From an uncultured bacterium (GTDB lineage Bacteria > Planctomycetota > UBA1135 > GCA-002686595), in assembly GCA_937905825.1 (NCBI GenBank), contig CALCXM010000054.1, forward strand, positions 1 through 64,000: a DNA stretch of 64,000 bases. Reading direction: 5' to 3'. The first letter of the stretch is position 1, and each line of letters begins with the position of its first letter. Shown piece after piece: positions 1 through 8,564 of the stretch. Position numbers and translations under genes: made by a program. The notes under the pieces are model-generated. The model had not been told where the DNA came from. It worked only from the letters and a program-made list of their open reading frames with translations, and made no database searches.

Positions 1-515
1 GTGCCGAACTTTTTCTCGACGGCCACCAGCCCCTCGATCACGAGCTCAACCTTGGGCTTGAAGACGTTGTAGAGCTTGACCGACTCGCTCACGAGCTGCA
101 TCAAGTCCTTGTCCCCGGTCACCAGCATGACCTCGTCCCCGCGCGCCTCCGCCTGCTTCGAAAGGGTGCCGATCACGTCGTCCGCCTCGAACCCGGGCTT
201 CTCAAAGATCGGGATGCCGTGGGCCCGCACGATCTCGCGCATGTCGTCCAATTGGGAGATCAGGTCCTCCGGCATGCGTTCCCGGGTGGCCTTGTAGTCC
301 TTGAATTGCTTGTGGCGGAAGGTCGGGCCCGGGGGGTCGAAGGCCACGGCGATCAGGTCCGGGTCCTCCTTCTCCAAAATGCGCCGCAGGGTCATCGTGA
401 AGCCGTAGGTGGCCCCCGTCGGGCGCCCATCCGGGCGGGTCAGGCCGGACCGGGCCATGGCGAAATGGGCGCGGTACGCCAGGGCGGTTCCATCGAGCAA
501 AAAGAGACGTGTCAT
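1..515 (-). CDS. polA: DNA polymerase I, N-terminal part (5'-3' exonuclease domain), truncated by window edge
   Basis: Reading leftward from the ATG at 515, about 171 codons are visible before the window ends. The protein begins MTRLFLLDGTALAYRAHFA and contains the FEN/5'-nuclease features AFDPPGPTFRH, FKDYKATRERMPEDL, FEADDVIGTL and VTGDKDLMQLV, whose acidic residues bind the catalytic metals. This order is typical of the first 170 residues of bacterial PolA, which removes RNA primers and fills gaps. A stand-alone 5'-3' exonuclease cannot be fully excluded because the polymerase domain lies outside the window. The gene is divergent from the kinase-like gene starting at 564, leaving about 48 bp for both promoters. 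Confidence 0.9.
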   Translation of the reverse strand, partial: MTRLFLLDGTALAYRAHFAMARSGLTRPDGRPTGATYGFTMTLRRILEKEDPDLIAVAFDPPGPTFRHKQFKDYKATRERMPEDLISQLDDMREIVRAHGIPIFEKPGFEADDVIGTLSKQAEARGDEVMLVTGDKDLMQLVSESVKLYNVFKPKVELVIEGLVAVEKKFG

Positions 516-563
516 GGGGGGGAGTGTAGCTCCTCGAGTCCAGCCGCTACACTCCCGCCCATC

Positions 564-1514
564 ATGGGGAACAGTGAGATTCGACTTTGGCCCGGAGTTC
601 CGGACCTGCGCGCCCTCGGAGCCCGCAGCTTTGAGGACCTGATGGGCGAGAGCGGGGAGCTCGAGGGCGAGTCCCTAGGCACCCTGCGCAGCCGGCAAAA
701 GGATTACTGCCTGCTGCGTTACCCCTTGCCGGGCACGGTGCACGCGCCCGGCGAAAAGCCCAGCCGTCCGCGCGGCGCGGGCACCGGGTACGTGGATCTG
801 CAGCGCTGGACCGGCGGCCCGCTCGGGGAACGCTTCGGCGTTCGGCTGCGCGCTCCCCGTTCGGCGAGCTACGCGGCCCGCGCTTGGAACTTGATTTGCC
901 ACTTGCGGGAAGCGGGGGTCGGCACCGCGGAGCCCTTGGCCATGGGGCAGGAAGAGTCGCCGCTTTTCGCGAAGCGTTCCTTTCTGGTGACCCGCGCCCT
1001 GGATCCCATGCAAAGCTTGCCGGACTACCTGGCTTCCAATCCCGGGGAGCGGGAGCGCAATTGCTTGTTTCACTCCCTTGGACTGCTGCTGCGGCGCGTG
1101 CAAGATGCGGGCGTGCAACTGGCCCAGCTTTCCCCGCAGACGCTGTTTGTGGCGCGCCTTTCGAACAAACCTCAGCAGCTCTCGACTGCGCCCGGGGACT
1201 CCTGCGCACTCAGCAAGATCCAGGTCGCGCAACACGCCTCGCCATTGCACGGTATGCACACCCGGCCCTTGCCGGAGCTGGCGTTAGCGGACGTGAACGG
1301 CGCCCGCCTTCATCCCCAGCTGTCTTTGCAAGAGCGCGCAACTCAGCTCTCCGAACTCGCGCAGTCCCTTGGCGTCAGCGAACACTTGCGTCCCCGGGAT
1401 CTGCTGCGCATCGCTCACCACGCCCTCGGTCGTTCTGCCGAGCGCGCCGAACGGCGTCTGGCCCTGCGCCAGCTGCTTCCCAAACAGCGTTTCCTGCCAA
1501 ATCAACGTTCATGA
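564..1514 (+). CDS. Kdo/WaaP-like lipopolysaccharide kinase family protein
   Basis: The ATG at 564 gives 316 aa; the frame is open further upstream, but that part would overlap polA on the other strand. The sequence has the arrangement of the small Kdo/WaaP/InaA kinase-like family: a basic beta-rich N-terminus, then RAWNLICHLREAGVGTAEPLA followed by KRSFLVTRALDPMQSLPDYL, and a C-terminal Arg/Leu-rich helical tail. Family members phosphorylate sugars of lipid A or core oligosaccharide at the inner face of the membrane. The usual HxDL catalytic loop is hard to place (VQLAQLSPQTLFV stands where HGDLYPHNIL would be), so activity is uncertain. The stop codon overlaps the DUF368 start (ATGA), indicating translational coupling with an envelope-lipid transporter. 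Confidence 0.6.
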   Translation: MGNSEIRLWPGVPDLRALGARSFEDLMGESGELEGESLGTLRSRQKDYCLLRYPLPGTVHAPGEKPSRPRGAGTGYVDLQRWTGGPLGERFGVRLRAPRSASYAARAWNLICHLREAGVGTAEPLAMGQEESPLFAKRSFLVTRALDPMQSLPDYLASNPGERERNCLFHSLGLLLRRVQDAGVQLAQLSPQTLFVARLSNKPQQLSTAPGDSCALSKIQVAQHASPLHGMHTRPLPELALADVNGARLHPQLSLQERATQLSELAQSLGVSEHLRPRDLLRIAHHALGRSAERAERRLALRQLLPKQRFLPNQRS

Positions 1515-2590
1515 ACGACTCCACGAATCCCGCTGGCGACAACAATGCTGGAGCCGCCAGCGCTCCCGCGCCCAGCGCTAGTTCCATGCGCGTGATCCTC
1601 GGCGGCTTCTTCATGGGCCTCGCCAACTTGGTGCCCGGCGTCAGCGGCGGGACGATGATTCTGGTGATGGGGCTCTACGAGCGTTTCATCGGAGCGCTCG
1701 CGGACCTCTCGCGCATGAAGTTCTCGCGCCAGGCGATCCTGTTCTTGGGTTTGATTGGCGTGGGCTTCGTGATCGCGGTGCTCAGCCTTTCTGGTGTCGT
1801 CGTGAACCTGGTGACCGAGTCCCGTTGGATCATGTACAGCCTCTTCGCGGGCATGACCTTGGGCGGCGCGCCGGATCTCTGGAGTCAGTGCAAACCCATG
1901 AAGGCCGGGCCCATGGCTTCCTTCGCTGCGTGCTTGGCGTTGATGGCAGCTCTTGCTTGGGGACTCGCCGGAGTGCAAGTTCCCGAGAACACCTTCGTGT
2001 TCGTTTGCATGGGGATGCTCGGAGCTTCCAGCATGATCCTGCCGGGGATCTCAGGCTCGTACTTGCTCTTGATCTTCGGCATGTACGAGGTCGTGGTCGG
2101 CGCCGTTTCCGTCAGCGCCCTGCGTGCAGACCCCATGGGTTCCCTCAGCATTCTTGTGCCGGTCGGTGTGGGAGCCGTCTTGGGCATGGCCCTGCTCTCC
2201 AATCTGTTGAAGTCCTGGCTGGCAAAGAACCCCGCCACTTCCCACGCCGCCCTGCTCGGTTTGCTCTTGGGCAGCGTGCTCGGTCTCTACCCGTTCCGCG
2301 ATTCGGTCCATCCGGAACTCGCGAACAAGCCCATGCGCAAGTCCGTGGCCATGATCCTGAGCGGTGAGGACCTGCCCGAAATCAACGCCAAGTACGGCCT
2401 CGCGCTTTCCCCCGAACGCGCGGGCGAATTGCGCGCGACCTACGCCGGCAAGTCCGGCAACGAACTGAAGGCCATGGGGGATGCACTCAAGCCCTTCGAT
2501 CCGACGGGCAAGCAGATCGGCATCGCCTTGGGCTTGATCGTGGCGGGCTTCGTCTTCACCCGAGCCCTAGGCAAGCGCGGAGCGCACTAG
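1511..2590 (+). CDS. DUF368 family membrane protein (PopT-type undecaprenyl-phosphate translocase family)
   Basis: A 359-aa polytopic membrane protein. The ATG at 1511 overlaps the preceding stop by four bases. Family hallmarks are visible: GFFMGLANLVPGVSGGTM near residue 35, and a second internal-repeat copy, MGMLGASSMILPGISGSYLL, near residue 175. These paired PGxSGGT/PGISGS re-entrant motifs define DUF368. Characterised family members recycle the C55-P lipid carrier across the cytoplasmic membrane. A soluble insert of about 70 residues (SVHPELANKP to FDPTGKQ) precedes the final membrane segment. The last 168 bp recur exactly at 8397-8564. In that second copy the gene end overlaps the convergent maoC by 24 bp, which is probably the ancestral arrangement. 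Confidence 0.88.
   Translation: MNDSTNPAGDNNAGAASAPAPSASSMRVILGGFFMGLANLVPGVSGGTMILVMGLYERFIGALADLSRMKFSRQAILFLGLIGVGFVIAVLSLSGVVVNLVTESRWIMYSLFAGMTLGGAPDLWSQCKPMKAGPMASFAACLALMAALAWGLAGVQVPENTFVFVCMGMLGASSMILPGISGSYLLLIFGMYEVVVGAVSVSALRADPMGSLSILVPVGVGAVLGMALLSNLLKSWLAKNPATSHAALLGLLLGSVLGLYPFRDSVHPELANKPMRKSVAMILSGEDLPEINAKYGLALSPERAGELRATYAGKSGNELKAMGDALKPFDPTGKQIGIALGLIVAGFVFTRALGKRGAH
2422..2589 (+). repeat. 168-bp direct repeat, copy 1 (3' end of the DUF368 gene)
   Basis: Bases 2422-2589 are identical to 8397-8564 (offset 5975) when compared base by base. One mismatch separates this block from a few more matching bases on the left. On the right the similarity continues, diverged, through the remnant of the maoC 3' end. 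The two copies bracket a module of about 5.8 kb with two secreted-protein genes. Confidence 0.95.
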
Positions 2591-2760
2591 CACTTTCCCG
2601 ACCGCTTGCACCGCGTCCTCGCCCGCCGCGTTGCGCACGCGGCCCGCGAGGAAGAACAGGTGTCGGCTCAATGCGGGCTTGTGGCGCCCCGCCACCAGAT
2701 CCCAATGGAACTACAACGCGGGGCGCGTCAGGGCTGCCCGGCGAGTACGGCCTTCCTGGA
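2567..2760 (-). pseudogene. Decayed 3' fragment of a maoC-like hydratase gene
   Basis: Read leftward, this stretch translates in the same frame as the C-terminus of the intact maoC gene at 8542-8991. It ends ...FFLAGRVRNAAGEDAVQ and AVGKVLVRSALA where the intact gene has ...VFLAGRVRDAAGEDAVK. Most differences near the 3' end are synonymous or conservative (for example CTA/TTA Leu, GTC/GTT Val, GCG/GCA Ala), so the fragment diverged while still under selection. Further upstream an in-frame TAG (plus strand cta, about 2731) replaces a Gln codon and similarity fades near 2760. It is therefore a dead relic, and its source was a diverged orthologue or paralogue rather than a fresh copy of the neighbouring gene. 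Confidence 0.8.
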
Positions 2761-3085
2761 TCGCAGAGGTCCTTCTTAAGCTTGCTATTCCGTATGGAGT
2801 GCGGGCCGCATGAGGCTCGAACTCGGCGGGGTGGAATTCACTCCGAGGCGGGTAATGTCTGTACGAGGCTTTGCGAAACTCAAATGCCCTATGAGGTGCC
2901 CCTAAGGAACGCTGAGGCACGAAATGGACGGGACGAGGAGAGTCGAATTGTTTTCAACTGACACGGTTGGAGGTGTCGGTGTCGGCGTTGCTATTAAATT
3001 GCCTTCGAGAAGTTCACCTCAAATGATGCCGCTTGGTAGTCTGAATCCTTGTCTAGAGCTTGTTTCTTTCAACCAAAATAGACGA
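2761..3085. other. Intergenic left edge of the inserted module
   Basis: About 325 bp between the maoC relic and the first insert gene. It is clearly richer in A and T than the flanking genes, especially 2940-3085, and probably carries the promoter of the two-gene insert. No integrase, transposase, terminal inverted repeat or RNA gene is recognisable. Confidence 0.5.
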
Positions 3086-6000
3086 ATGTTCGACTCCCCT
3101 CGTTGGCCGATAGGTGCAATCGCTCGCGCCGCTGTATTTTTCACCCTCGCAGCATCCCCCGGCCTTGCAGCTCAAAACCCTCATGTCATCCCGGACACAG
3201 CGCACGTGATGGACGATCTCGTTGCCGTCCACTCAGAAAGCGCTGCTGGCGCGATTACCAGTTCGCCTGACGGGCGTTACACCTACGTCGCAGAGGGGGG
3301 CACCGTCACCTTGATTCACCATGACGTCGGAGCAACCGTCCTGCAGGACAACTACGAGTCTCCGCAATGGAGGGTCCAGGTTGGCTCCCTGGGCGTGGTC
3401 CCGGTAGAGATGGCGCTGGATCCCGACATGGACTTTTCGGAGCCAATCAGTGCTTCCGATCCGAATGCCCTGCTCTTGATCGCAGGCGGGCGTGACGGTC
3501 TCTGGGTGATGGATGCGAGTCCGGATGTCGGCGCTTCGCACAAAGCCTACCGCGTGGATGACTCAGGTGACTCCATCCCTGCGACCCAGCACAGCATTAA
3601 GTGGTGCAATGATGTGAAGGTCGTCGAGTTCGCCAACAAGAGCTACGTGCTTGCGTTGTTCGCTGCACGCGGGCGATCCATTCTAAGAGTCTACAACTTG
3701 GACGCTGTACGAGCAGTGGCGGCCCAGGGGAGCGAGACGGGAAACGAACTCGCACCGCTCTACACGTTCAAGCTGAAATCCAATCCCAACGTGACAGCTT
3801 CAGGGGGAAACGCGGGAGCCGAAGCTTACGCCTTCGGTATGGCTGTGGATCTCGTCGGTCCCTCGGAGGCCTACATCTACATCGCGATGGGGGAGCACGG
3901 GATCTTCCGAGTTCACATGCAGAACATTGGAGGCACCCTGCAGCCAGTACCGACGATCGAACACGGTCCCTGGTTTGGCGATCGCAGTCCCTACTTGCCA
4001 CATGGTGACGGGGGCGGACAACTGCCCCAGCTCTACGCATCCTTGCGTTACTACCTGCCCAGGAACTCAACGGATCCAAGCGATCTCGTGGCCAAGTTCA
4101 ACCCGTACTTCCTCGACGTGGCCGTTCAGAACGAGGCATCCGGAGACCATCGCCTCTACGCAGCCGTGGATCACCTAGGCTGGTGTGGCTTCAACCTAGA
4201 CGCGGCCTGGGGTGAGCTGATCTACACCGATTTCAACACGACACATCCGGGCTTCCCAGACTTCATCCAGGAAGGCACGCGTTTCCAGATTGCCCTGCAG
4301 GACAACGACGAAATTCACCTCTATGATGATCTCGAGAACGACGAGGCCTCCACGCGTTTCAGTGCTGCTCGCCATGTTGAGGTTGTTCGCACATTCGATG
4401 TAACACTAGAGGAGGAGTTCTCCACCCTTGTCGTCTCCGCCTCCTTCCGACGGTTTGCGACGGATCCTGGACGAATGAATGAAGGGCGCATCCTTGGGTC
4501 CCAGCTCAATCTGGGTGCCGTTCCTCTACAGTCCATTCCGACGGCCTCATCGGGGGTCTTTGACTACGTGTATGCCTACGATCTACGAGATTACATCGAC
4601 TCGATGGGTAGCACGGCCTGGACCTACAACGCTCAGAACCTCATTGGAGCCATCCGCGGTGGATGGGACTTGCATGTTCCCGAAGACCAACCCGATGGGA
4701 AGCTGCACGTGATCTACGGGGCGGACGCGGATGCGGATCGTTTGGATGAACCGTTGGTGCCGAAGACTGGAAAGAACAACCTGATTCGCGCCTGGTTTGA
4801 TCTGTGGCCCACGGTCTTCACGACATCTGCTCCTCCCGGGCACACTGGTTCCGTCGTCCGAGGGCGGCACTACCGACTCGGGCGGGAAACAGTCTCGGTG
4901 GGGGCCAGCAAGCTCGATCCACGAGTTCTTGTGACCTCAGGCAATGACGCTGGAGTCATTCCGAACGGGCCCCTACTCTTCAACCCCGCCAATGGTGAGA
5001 TCAGCGCCCCCTTCTCGACCCACGGGTTTGCGTATGAGCCTGCGACGGCCATTAATGCACCCGCAGGAACAACCATTCCTGCTGGTCAAAACAGGGACCT
5101 CACCTTCGGAGTCATCATGGACCCCAGGGGTGGGTTTGTAGGGCCTGGCACCTCCGCGGAGCATGAGTACCGCATGGGTGTTCGACCGCGAGACTTGAGC
5201 CTGGCGGGGGACCCAGCAACTCCTGACTCTACCTACTTCGAAACGTGGCGTGCGACCAGGTTCAGCGTCACAGAGGATCCAGGTACGCAGGAAGTGAACG
5301 GCGTCAGTGTTGACAAGAGTCTGTACTTGATTGCCCCTCCGAGCAAGTTCAGCCCCGACCCGTACAGCGGCTCTGCTCTGAGTGAGCGTCAGGTTTGGTC
5401 AGGACGGGCTTACTACAGCTCGATGACTACGTTTGAGGAGTACAACGAATACGTCCGGGAGCTCCTGCCCCCTGTGGACTCGAAAGGCATCATGTTCTGT
5501 GGTCTCAACAGTTCCCCCCAGGGTATGTGGGCGATGAGGCTAAGCAAGTTGGAAGGGGCACTGGATTCGGCCGCTACACCGTCGAATGATGACTTGCTTC
5601 AACCGGAAGAGTACAGGGCTACAGGCCTTGTACCTGATCTCTTCTTGGGGGGCTTGGTTACTCACCCCGAGTATTGGAATGTAGATGACGTGAGAATGTT
5701 CGACCACGAGAAGGACGCCGAGTACTTTCTGCGAAACGTAACCAGCCACACCGTCGGAGAGGTTCTTACGTGGAACCCCGATCTCTTCCAGATGCGAATC
5801 GATCCCGAGGCCCCAGAAACAGGTTGGGTGATGGCTGTCCCTTCTGGGTACATTGCTTTCAGGGCGGACGATGACGTGGTCTTAGGTAACAGCATGACTG
5901 GCCAGATTCCGCACCTCGACTGGGCCCCGGACGCTGAATTTCAGGCGGGCTACAGCCGGATGATGGTCCGACTCTTCGATGTTTCGGACCCAACGAAAAT

Positions 6001-6607
6001 CGAAACTGTGCACCCCTCGGCTGCACCATCTGAAAACCTCGACTCCGTAAACCTACCGGCGATGACCATCATCGGCCCAGAGTTGAAGACCTGCACTTCC
6101 ATGGTGCGCGGCGTACAGATGGTCGATGCCCTTGGGGCTACCAGGCAACTGCTCATCGTCGGGGACCTCGTTGGAAAACTCTTCATCTATGACATCACGG
6201 GTGTTCTTCAGACGATGGCGAGCCAGAACCCGGCAAACGGAACGCACTATGGCTCGTTCATCACTGGGCAACCGTTGTTGACTTACGCCGCCCAGAGGAG
6301 CCTCTCGGACGGCGCGGCGTCCGGAGTCTTCGGACTGGAAGTCTGCAAGGAAGAGTGGACAGTCGGTCAGACCGTCGAGCAGGCCACCTACGTCTACATT
6401 GGCCTTCCCAGGGTAGGGGTGGAAGTCGCCGAACTGCGGTTCAACACCGTGAACGATCTTGAGCTAGACTACATAGGTAGAATTCAGACGCCTGGAAACG
6501 GCTCGCAGCTTCACAAACAGGAGATCGAGGGCACCGAATACCTGTTCGTTGGCGACTACGACGCTGGAATTCGGGTCTACAAGCACCACCCCATCGGAGG
6601 CCAGTGA
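3086..6607 (+). CDS. Large secreted beta-propeller-like protein (LVIVD/YVTN-like repeats), function unknown
   Basis: The ATG at 3086 is chosen because it places a classical signal peptide at the N-terminus (MFDSPRWPIGAIARAAVFFTLAASPGLAAQ); an upstream in-frame ATG at 2924 would bury it. The mature part of about 1140 residues contains repeated strand-rich units resembling LVIVD/YVTN propeller blades, such as ITSSPDGRYTYVAEGGTVTLI, LLLIAGGRDGLWVMDASPD, AYIYIAMGEHGIFRVHM, LLIVGDLVGKLFIYDIT and, at the C-terminus, LFVGDYDAGIRVYKHHP. No catalytic motif is recognised. Its stop overlaps the next start (TGATG), so the two secreted proteins are probably co-translated. It lies inside the repeat-bounded insert; a sampled line (5041-5100) is 55% GC against 68% in a flanking gene (10561-10620), consistent with foreign origin. 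Confidence 0.7.
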   Translation: MFDSPRWPIGAIARAAVFFTLAASPGLAAQNPHVIPDTAHVMDDLVAVHSESAAGAITSSPDGRYTYVAEGGTVTLIHHDVGATVLQDNYESPQWRVQVGSLGVVPVEMALDPDMDFSEPISASDPNALLLIAGGRDGLWVMDASPDVGASHKAYRVDDSGDSIPATQHSIKWCNDVKVVEFANKSYVLALFAARGRSILRVYNLDAVRAVAAQGSETGNELAPLYTFKLKSNPNVTASGGNAGAEAYAFGMAVDLVGPSEAYIYIAMGEHGIFRVHMQNIGGTLQPVPTIEHGPWFGDRSPYLPHGDGGGQLPQLYASLRYYLPRNSTDPSDLVAKFNPYFLDVAVQNEASGDHRLYAAVDHLGWCGFNLDAAWGELIYTDFNTTHPGFPDFIQEGTRFQIALQDNDEIHLYDDLENDEASTRFSAARHVEVVRTFDVTLEEEFSTLVVSASFRRFATDPGRMNEGRILGSQLNLGAVPLQSIPTASSGVFDYVYAYDLRDYIDSMGSTAWTYNAQNLIGAIRGGWDLHVPEDQPDGKLHVIYGADADADRLDEPLVPKTGKNNLIRAWFDLWPTVFTTSAPPGHTGSVVRGRHYRLGRETVSVGASKLDPRVLVTSGNDAGVIPNGPLLFNPANGEISAPFSTHGFAYEPATAINAPAGTTIPAGQNRDLTFGVIMDPRGGFVGPGTSAEHEYRMGVRPRDLSLAGDPATPDSTYFETWRATRFSVTEDPGTQEVNGVSVDKSLYLIAPPSKFSPDPYSGSALSERQVWSGRAYYSSMTTFEEYNEYVRELLPPVDSKGIMFCGLNSSPQGMWAMRLSKLEGALDSAATPSNDDLLQPEEYRATGLVPDLFLGGLVTHPEYWNVDDVRMFDHEKDAEYFLRNVTSHTVGEVLTWNPDLFQMRIDPEAPETGWVMAVPSGYIAFRADDDVVLGNSMTGQIPHLDWAPDAEFQAGYSRMMVRLFDVSDPTKIETVHPSAAPSENLDSVNLPAMTIIGPELKTCTSMVRGVQMVDALGATRQLLIVGDLVGKLFIYDITGVLQTMASQNPANGTHYGSFITGQPLLTYAAQRSLSDGAASGVFGLEVCKEEWTVGQTVEQATYVYIGLPRVGVEVAELRFNTVNDLELDYIGRIQTPGNGSQLHKQEIEGTEYLFVGDYDAGIRVYKHHPIGGQ

Positions 6608-8391
6608 TGAATAGCACCGAAAAGAATGCTCGCCAGTACCTCTCACAAGCAGCAGAGAATCGGAGCCATTTCAGGAGAAAACGACCAGTCGCTGCCTGCT
6701 CGATGGCTGCCCTTGCCCTGCTCGGTTTCATGGAGCCTGCAGTAGCTCAGACGGTCGTCTGGGATCATGTCGGGGTCGGACCTCGCGAGGCTCGACCAGC
6801 GGGCTGCGATGTCATCGGAGATCTGGATGGAGACGGACGCCAAGAGGTCATCACAGGAATCGCGACGAGGGCTCTGGCCACCATTCGGTCTGGGGCATCG
6901 GGCGCTCAATTGCATGGGCACTATCTGCCACACCATTCCGGTGCAACGACGGGCTTTGGGGGAGCGGTTGCGGGTATCGGCGACTTCGATGGCGACCTGA
7001 TTCCCGACTATGCTGTTGGGTCCCCGAGCTATAGCGATCTCTCGATCGGCAACAGCACCGGGATGGTCTTTGTTTACAGCGGAAGTTCGCACAACGTGAT
7101 CGCCCGAATTCCGGGGCTCATTCCAGGTGAAGTGTCTGGCCAACAAGTGGTCGGCCTAGGAGATGTGAATGGGGATGGATATTCCGATGTGGGGATTGCG
7201 CCTCTCCACGGGTTCATGTTCCGAATCCATCTTGGCCCTGATGGTGCGCTTCTACGCCAAACCGCAGGAGGTTCAGGGGTTCCCGAGAACAAAGGCAGCT
7301 TCGGAGACCATGACGGCGATGGCTGCGCTGACTACCTGGTTGGAAACCGCCTGGACTCAACGCTCGCTAACAATGCCGGAGGGGTCAGGTTGTACTCTGG
7401 GAAAACGGGCTTACCGCTGCTCGTGATGCACGCCGATCGACCGGACCAGTTGGCTGGCCACTCCGTCTCACGCGGTGGCGACTGGAATGGTGATGGGATT
7501 GAGGACATCATCGCCGGGGCTCCCGGGTTAACTCAGCTCCAGAACACGAACTACCTCGCCGGGGTCTACGTGTTCTCAGGAGCGGATGGCTCGATCCTGC
7601 ATTACTTCGATGGTGAGGCCTACTGCCAACAGAAGTCTGCCTTCGGGTACTCCGTCTCCTCAGGCAAGGATGTCAACGGGGACGGCGTGCCGGACTTGAT
7701 CGTTGGAGCGCCGCTCCACGAATGGACACCGACGAACCACCCAACGTACTGGATGGGAGAGTCCTTCGTCTTTTCAGGAGCGACGAAAGAGCTGTTGTGG
7801 CGACGAAGGGGAACGGTCGCCGGAGAGAGATCTGGAACCCGCGTCAAGCTGATTGACGATCACAACTCGGATGGCTTGGCTGACTGGATGGTGATGGGAC
7901 CGCTCTATGACGATGGAACTGGACCTTTTCCCTACGAGCAGGGCCGTGTGACCATCTTCGCGGGCGCAATCGGCGATGCGGTCTCCCACTGCACTGGCGG
8001 TCCTAACTCCCTTGGCCTGGAAGCGCAGCTTCGGGGGACCGGCCCAATTAGCTTGGGCGAGAACCAGTTCGCGCTGCAACTCACGGACATGCCCCAAGCA
8101 AAGGCAGCCCTCATCGTGCACCAACGGTCCCTCGCTCCCGCGACGCCGTTCGGAGCGGGTGAGCTTTGCTTGCAGACACCTCTCGGCTACCTAGGCTTCG
8201 TGACCACCTCGACGGAATCGTCTCCAACGGATCCAGGGCAAGCGAGCCTTGCTATCGATCTCACGGTCGGTCCATTCGGTAGTTCCTCCAACCGACTCCA
8301 GCCTGGCGAGTCCTGGGCCTTCCAAGCCCTCTACCGCGACCAAGGCCAACGCAACACAAGCAATGCTCTAGAGGTGGTGTTCGTTCCGTAG
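6607..8391 (+). CDS. Secreted FG-GAP (integrin-alpha-like) repeat protein with C-terminal sorting-like domain
   Basis: 594 aa from the ATG at 6607, which overlaps the previous stop by one base. An N-terminal basic stretch and hydrophobic segment (RPVAACSMAALALLGFMEPAVAQ) form a signal peptide. Seven FG-GAP-type calcium-binding repeats follow: GDLDGDGRQE, GDFDGDLIPD, GDVNGDGYSD, GDHDGDGCAD, GDWNGDGIED, KDVNGDGVPD and a degenerate DHNSDGLAD, enough for one seven-bladed propeller. The last 130 residues (from CTGGPNSLGLEAQLRGTG to NTSNALEVVFVP, with GESWAFQALYRD) resemble a C-terminal domain that recurs in many secreted planctomycete proteins and may serve in sorting or anchoring; that role is inferred. 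The stop lies 5 bp before the second copy of the 168-bp repeat. Confidence 0.8.
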   Translation: MNSTEKNARQYLSQAAENRSHFRRKRPVAACSMAALALLGFMEPAVAQTVVWDHVGVGPREARPAGCDVIGDLDGDGRQEVITGIATRALATIRSGASGAQLHGHYLPHHSGATTGFGGAVAGIGDFDGDLIPDYAVGSPSYSDLSIGNSTGMVFVYSGSSHNVIARIPGLIPGEVSGQQVVGLGDVNGDGYSDVGIAPLHGFMFRIHLGPDGALLRQTAGGSGVPENKGSFGDHDGDGCADYLVGNRLDSTLANNAGGVRLYSGKTGLPLLVMHADRPDQLAGHSVSRGGDWNGDGIEDIIAGAPGLTQLQNTNYLAGVYVFSGADGSILHYFDGEAYCQQKSAFGYSVSSGKDVNGDGVPDLIVGAPLHEWTPTNHPTYWMGESFVFSGATKELLWRRRGTVAGERSGTRVKLIDDHNSDGLADWMVMGPLYDDGTGPFPYEQGRVTIFAGAIGDAVSHCTGGPNSLGLEAQLRGTGPISLGENQFALQLTDMPQAKAALIVHQRSLAPATPFGAGELCLQTPLGYLGFVTTSTESSPTDPGQASLAIDLTVGPFGSSSNRLQPGESWAFQALYRDQGQRNTSNALEVVFVP

Positions 8392-8396
8392 CGCGA

Positions 8397-8564
8397 GGGC
8401 GAATTGCGCGCGACCTACGCCGGCAAGTCCGGCAACGAACTGAAGGCCATGGGGGATGCACTCAAGCCCTTCGATCCGACGGGCAAGCAGATCGGCATCG
8501 CCTTGGGCTTGATCGTGGCGGGCTTCGTCTTCACCCGAGCCCTAGGCAAGCGCGGAGCGCACTA
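8397..8564 (+). repeat. 168-bp direct repeat, copy 2 (orphan 3' fragment of DUF368)
   Basis: Identical to 2422-2589. It encodes the last 55 or so codons of DUF368 without any start and ends in TAA (8563-8565) instead of TAG. It follows almost directly on the FG-GAP gene stop and runs into the intact maoC 3' end with a 24-bp convergent overlap (maoC stop at 8542-8544). The fragment marks the right border of the inserted module. Confidence 0.95.

Noticed and set aside
219..563. Upstream extension of the kinase-like gene frame
   Set aside because: It would overlap the polA coding region on the opposite strand and lacks family similarity; the ATG at 564 fits better.
2711..2920. 69-aa leftward frame beside the insert
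   Set aside because: Its C-terminus is the upstream end of the broken maoC relic up to the in-frame stop; the rest is not protein-like.
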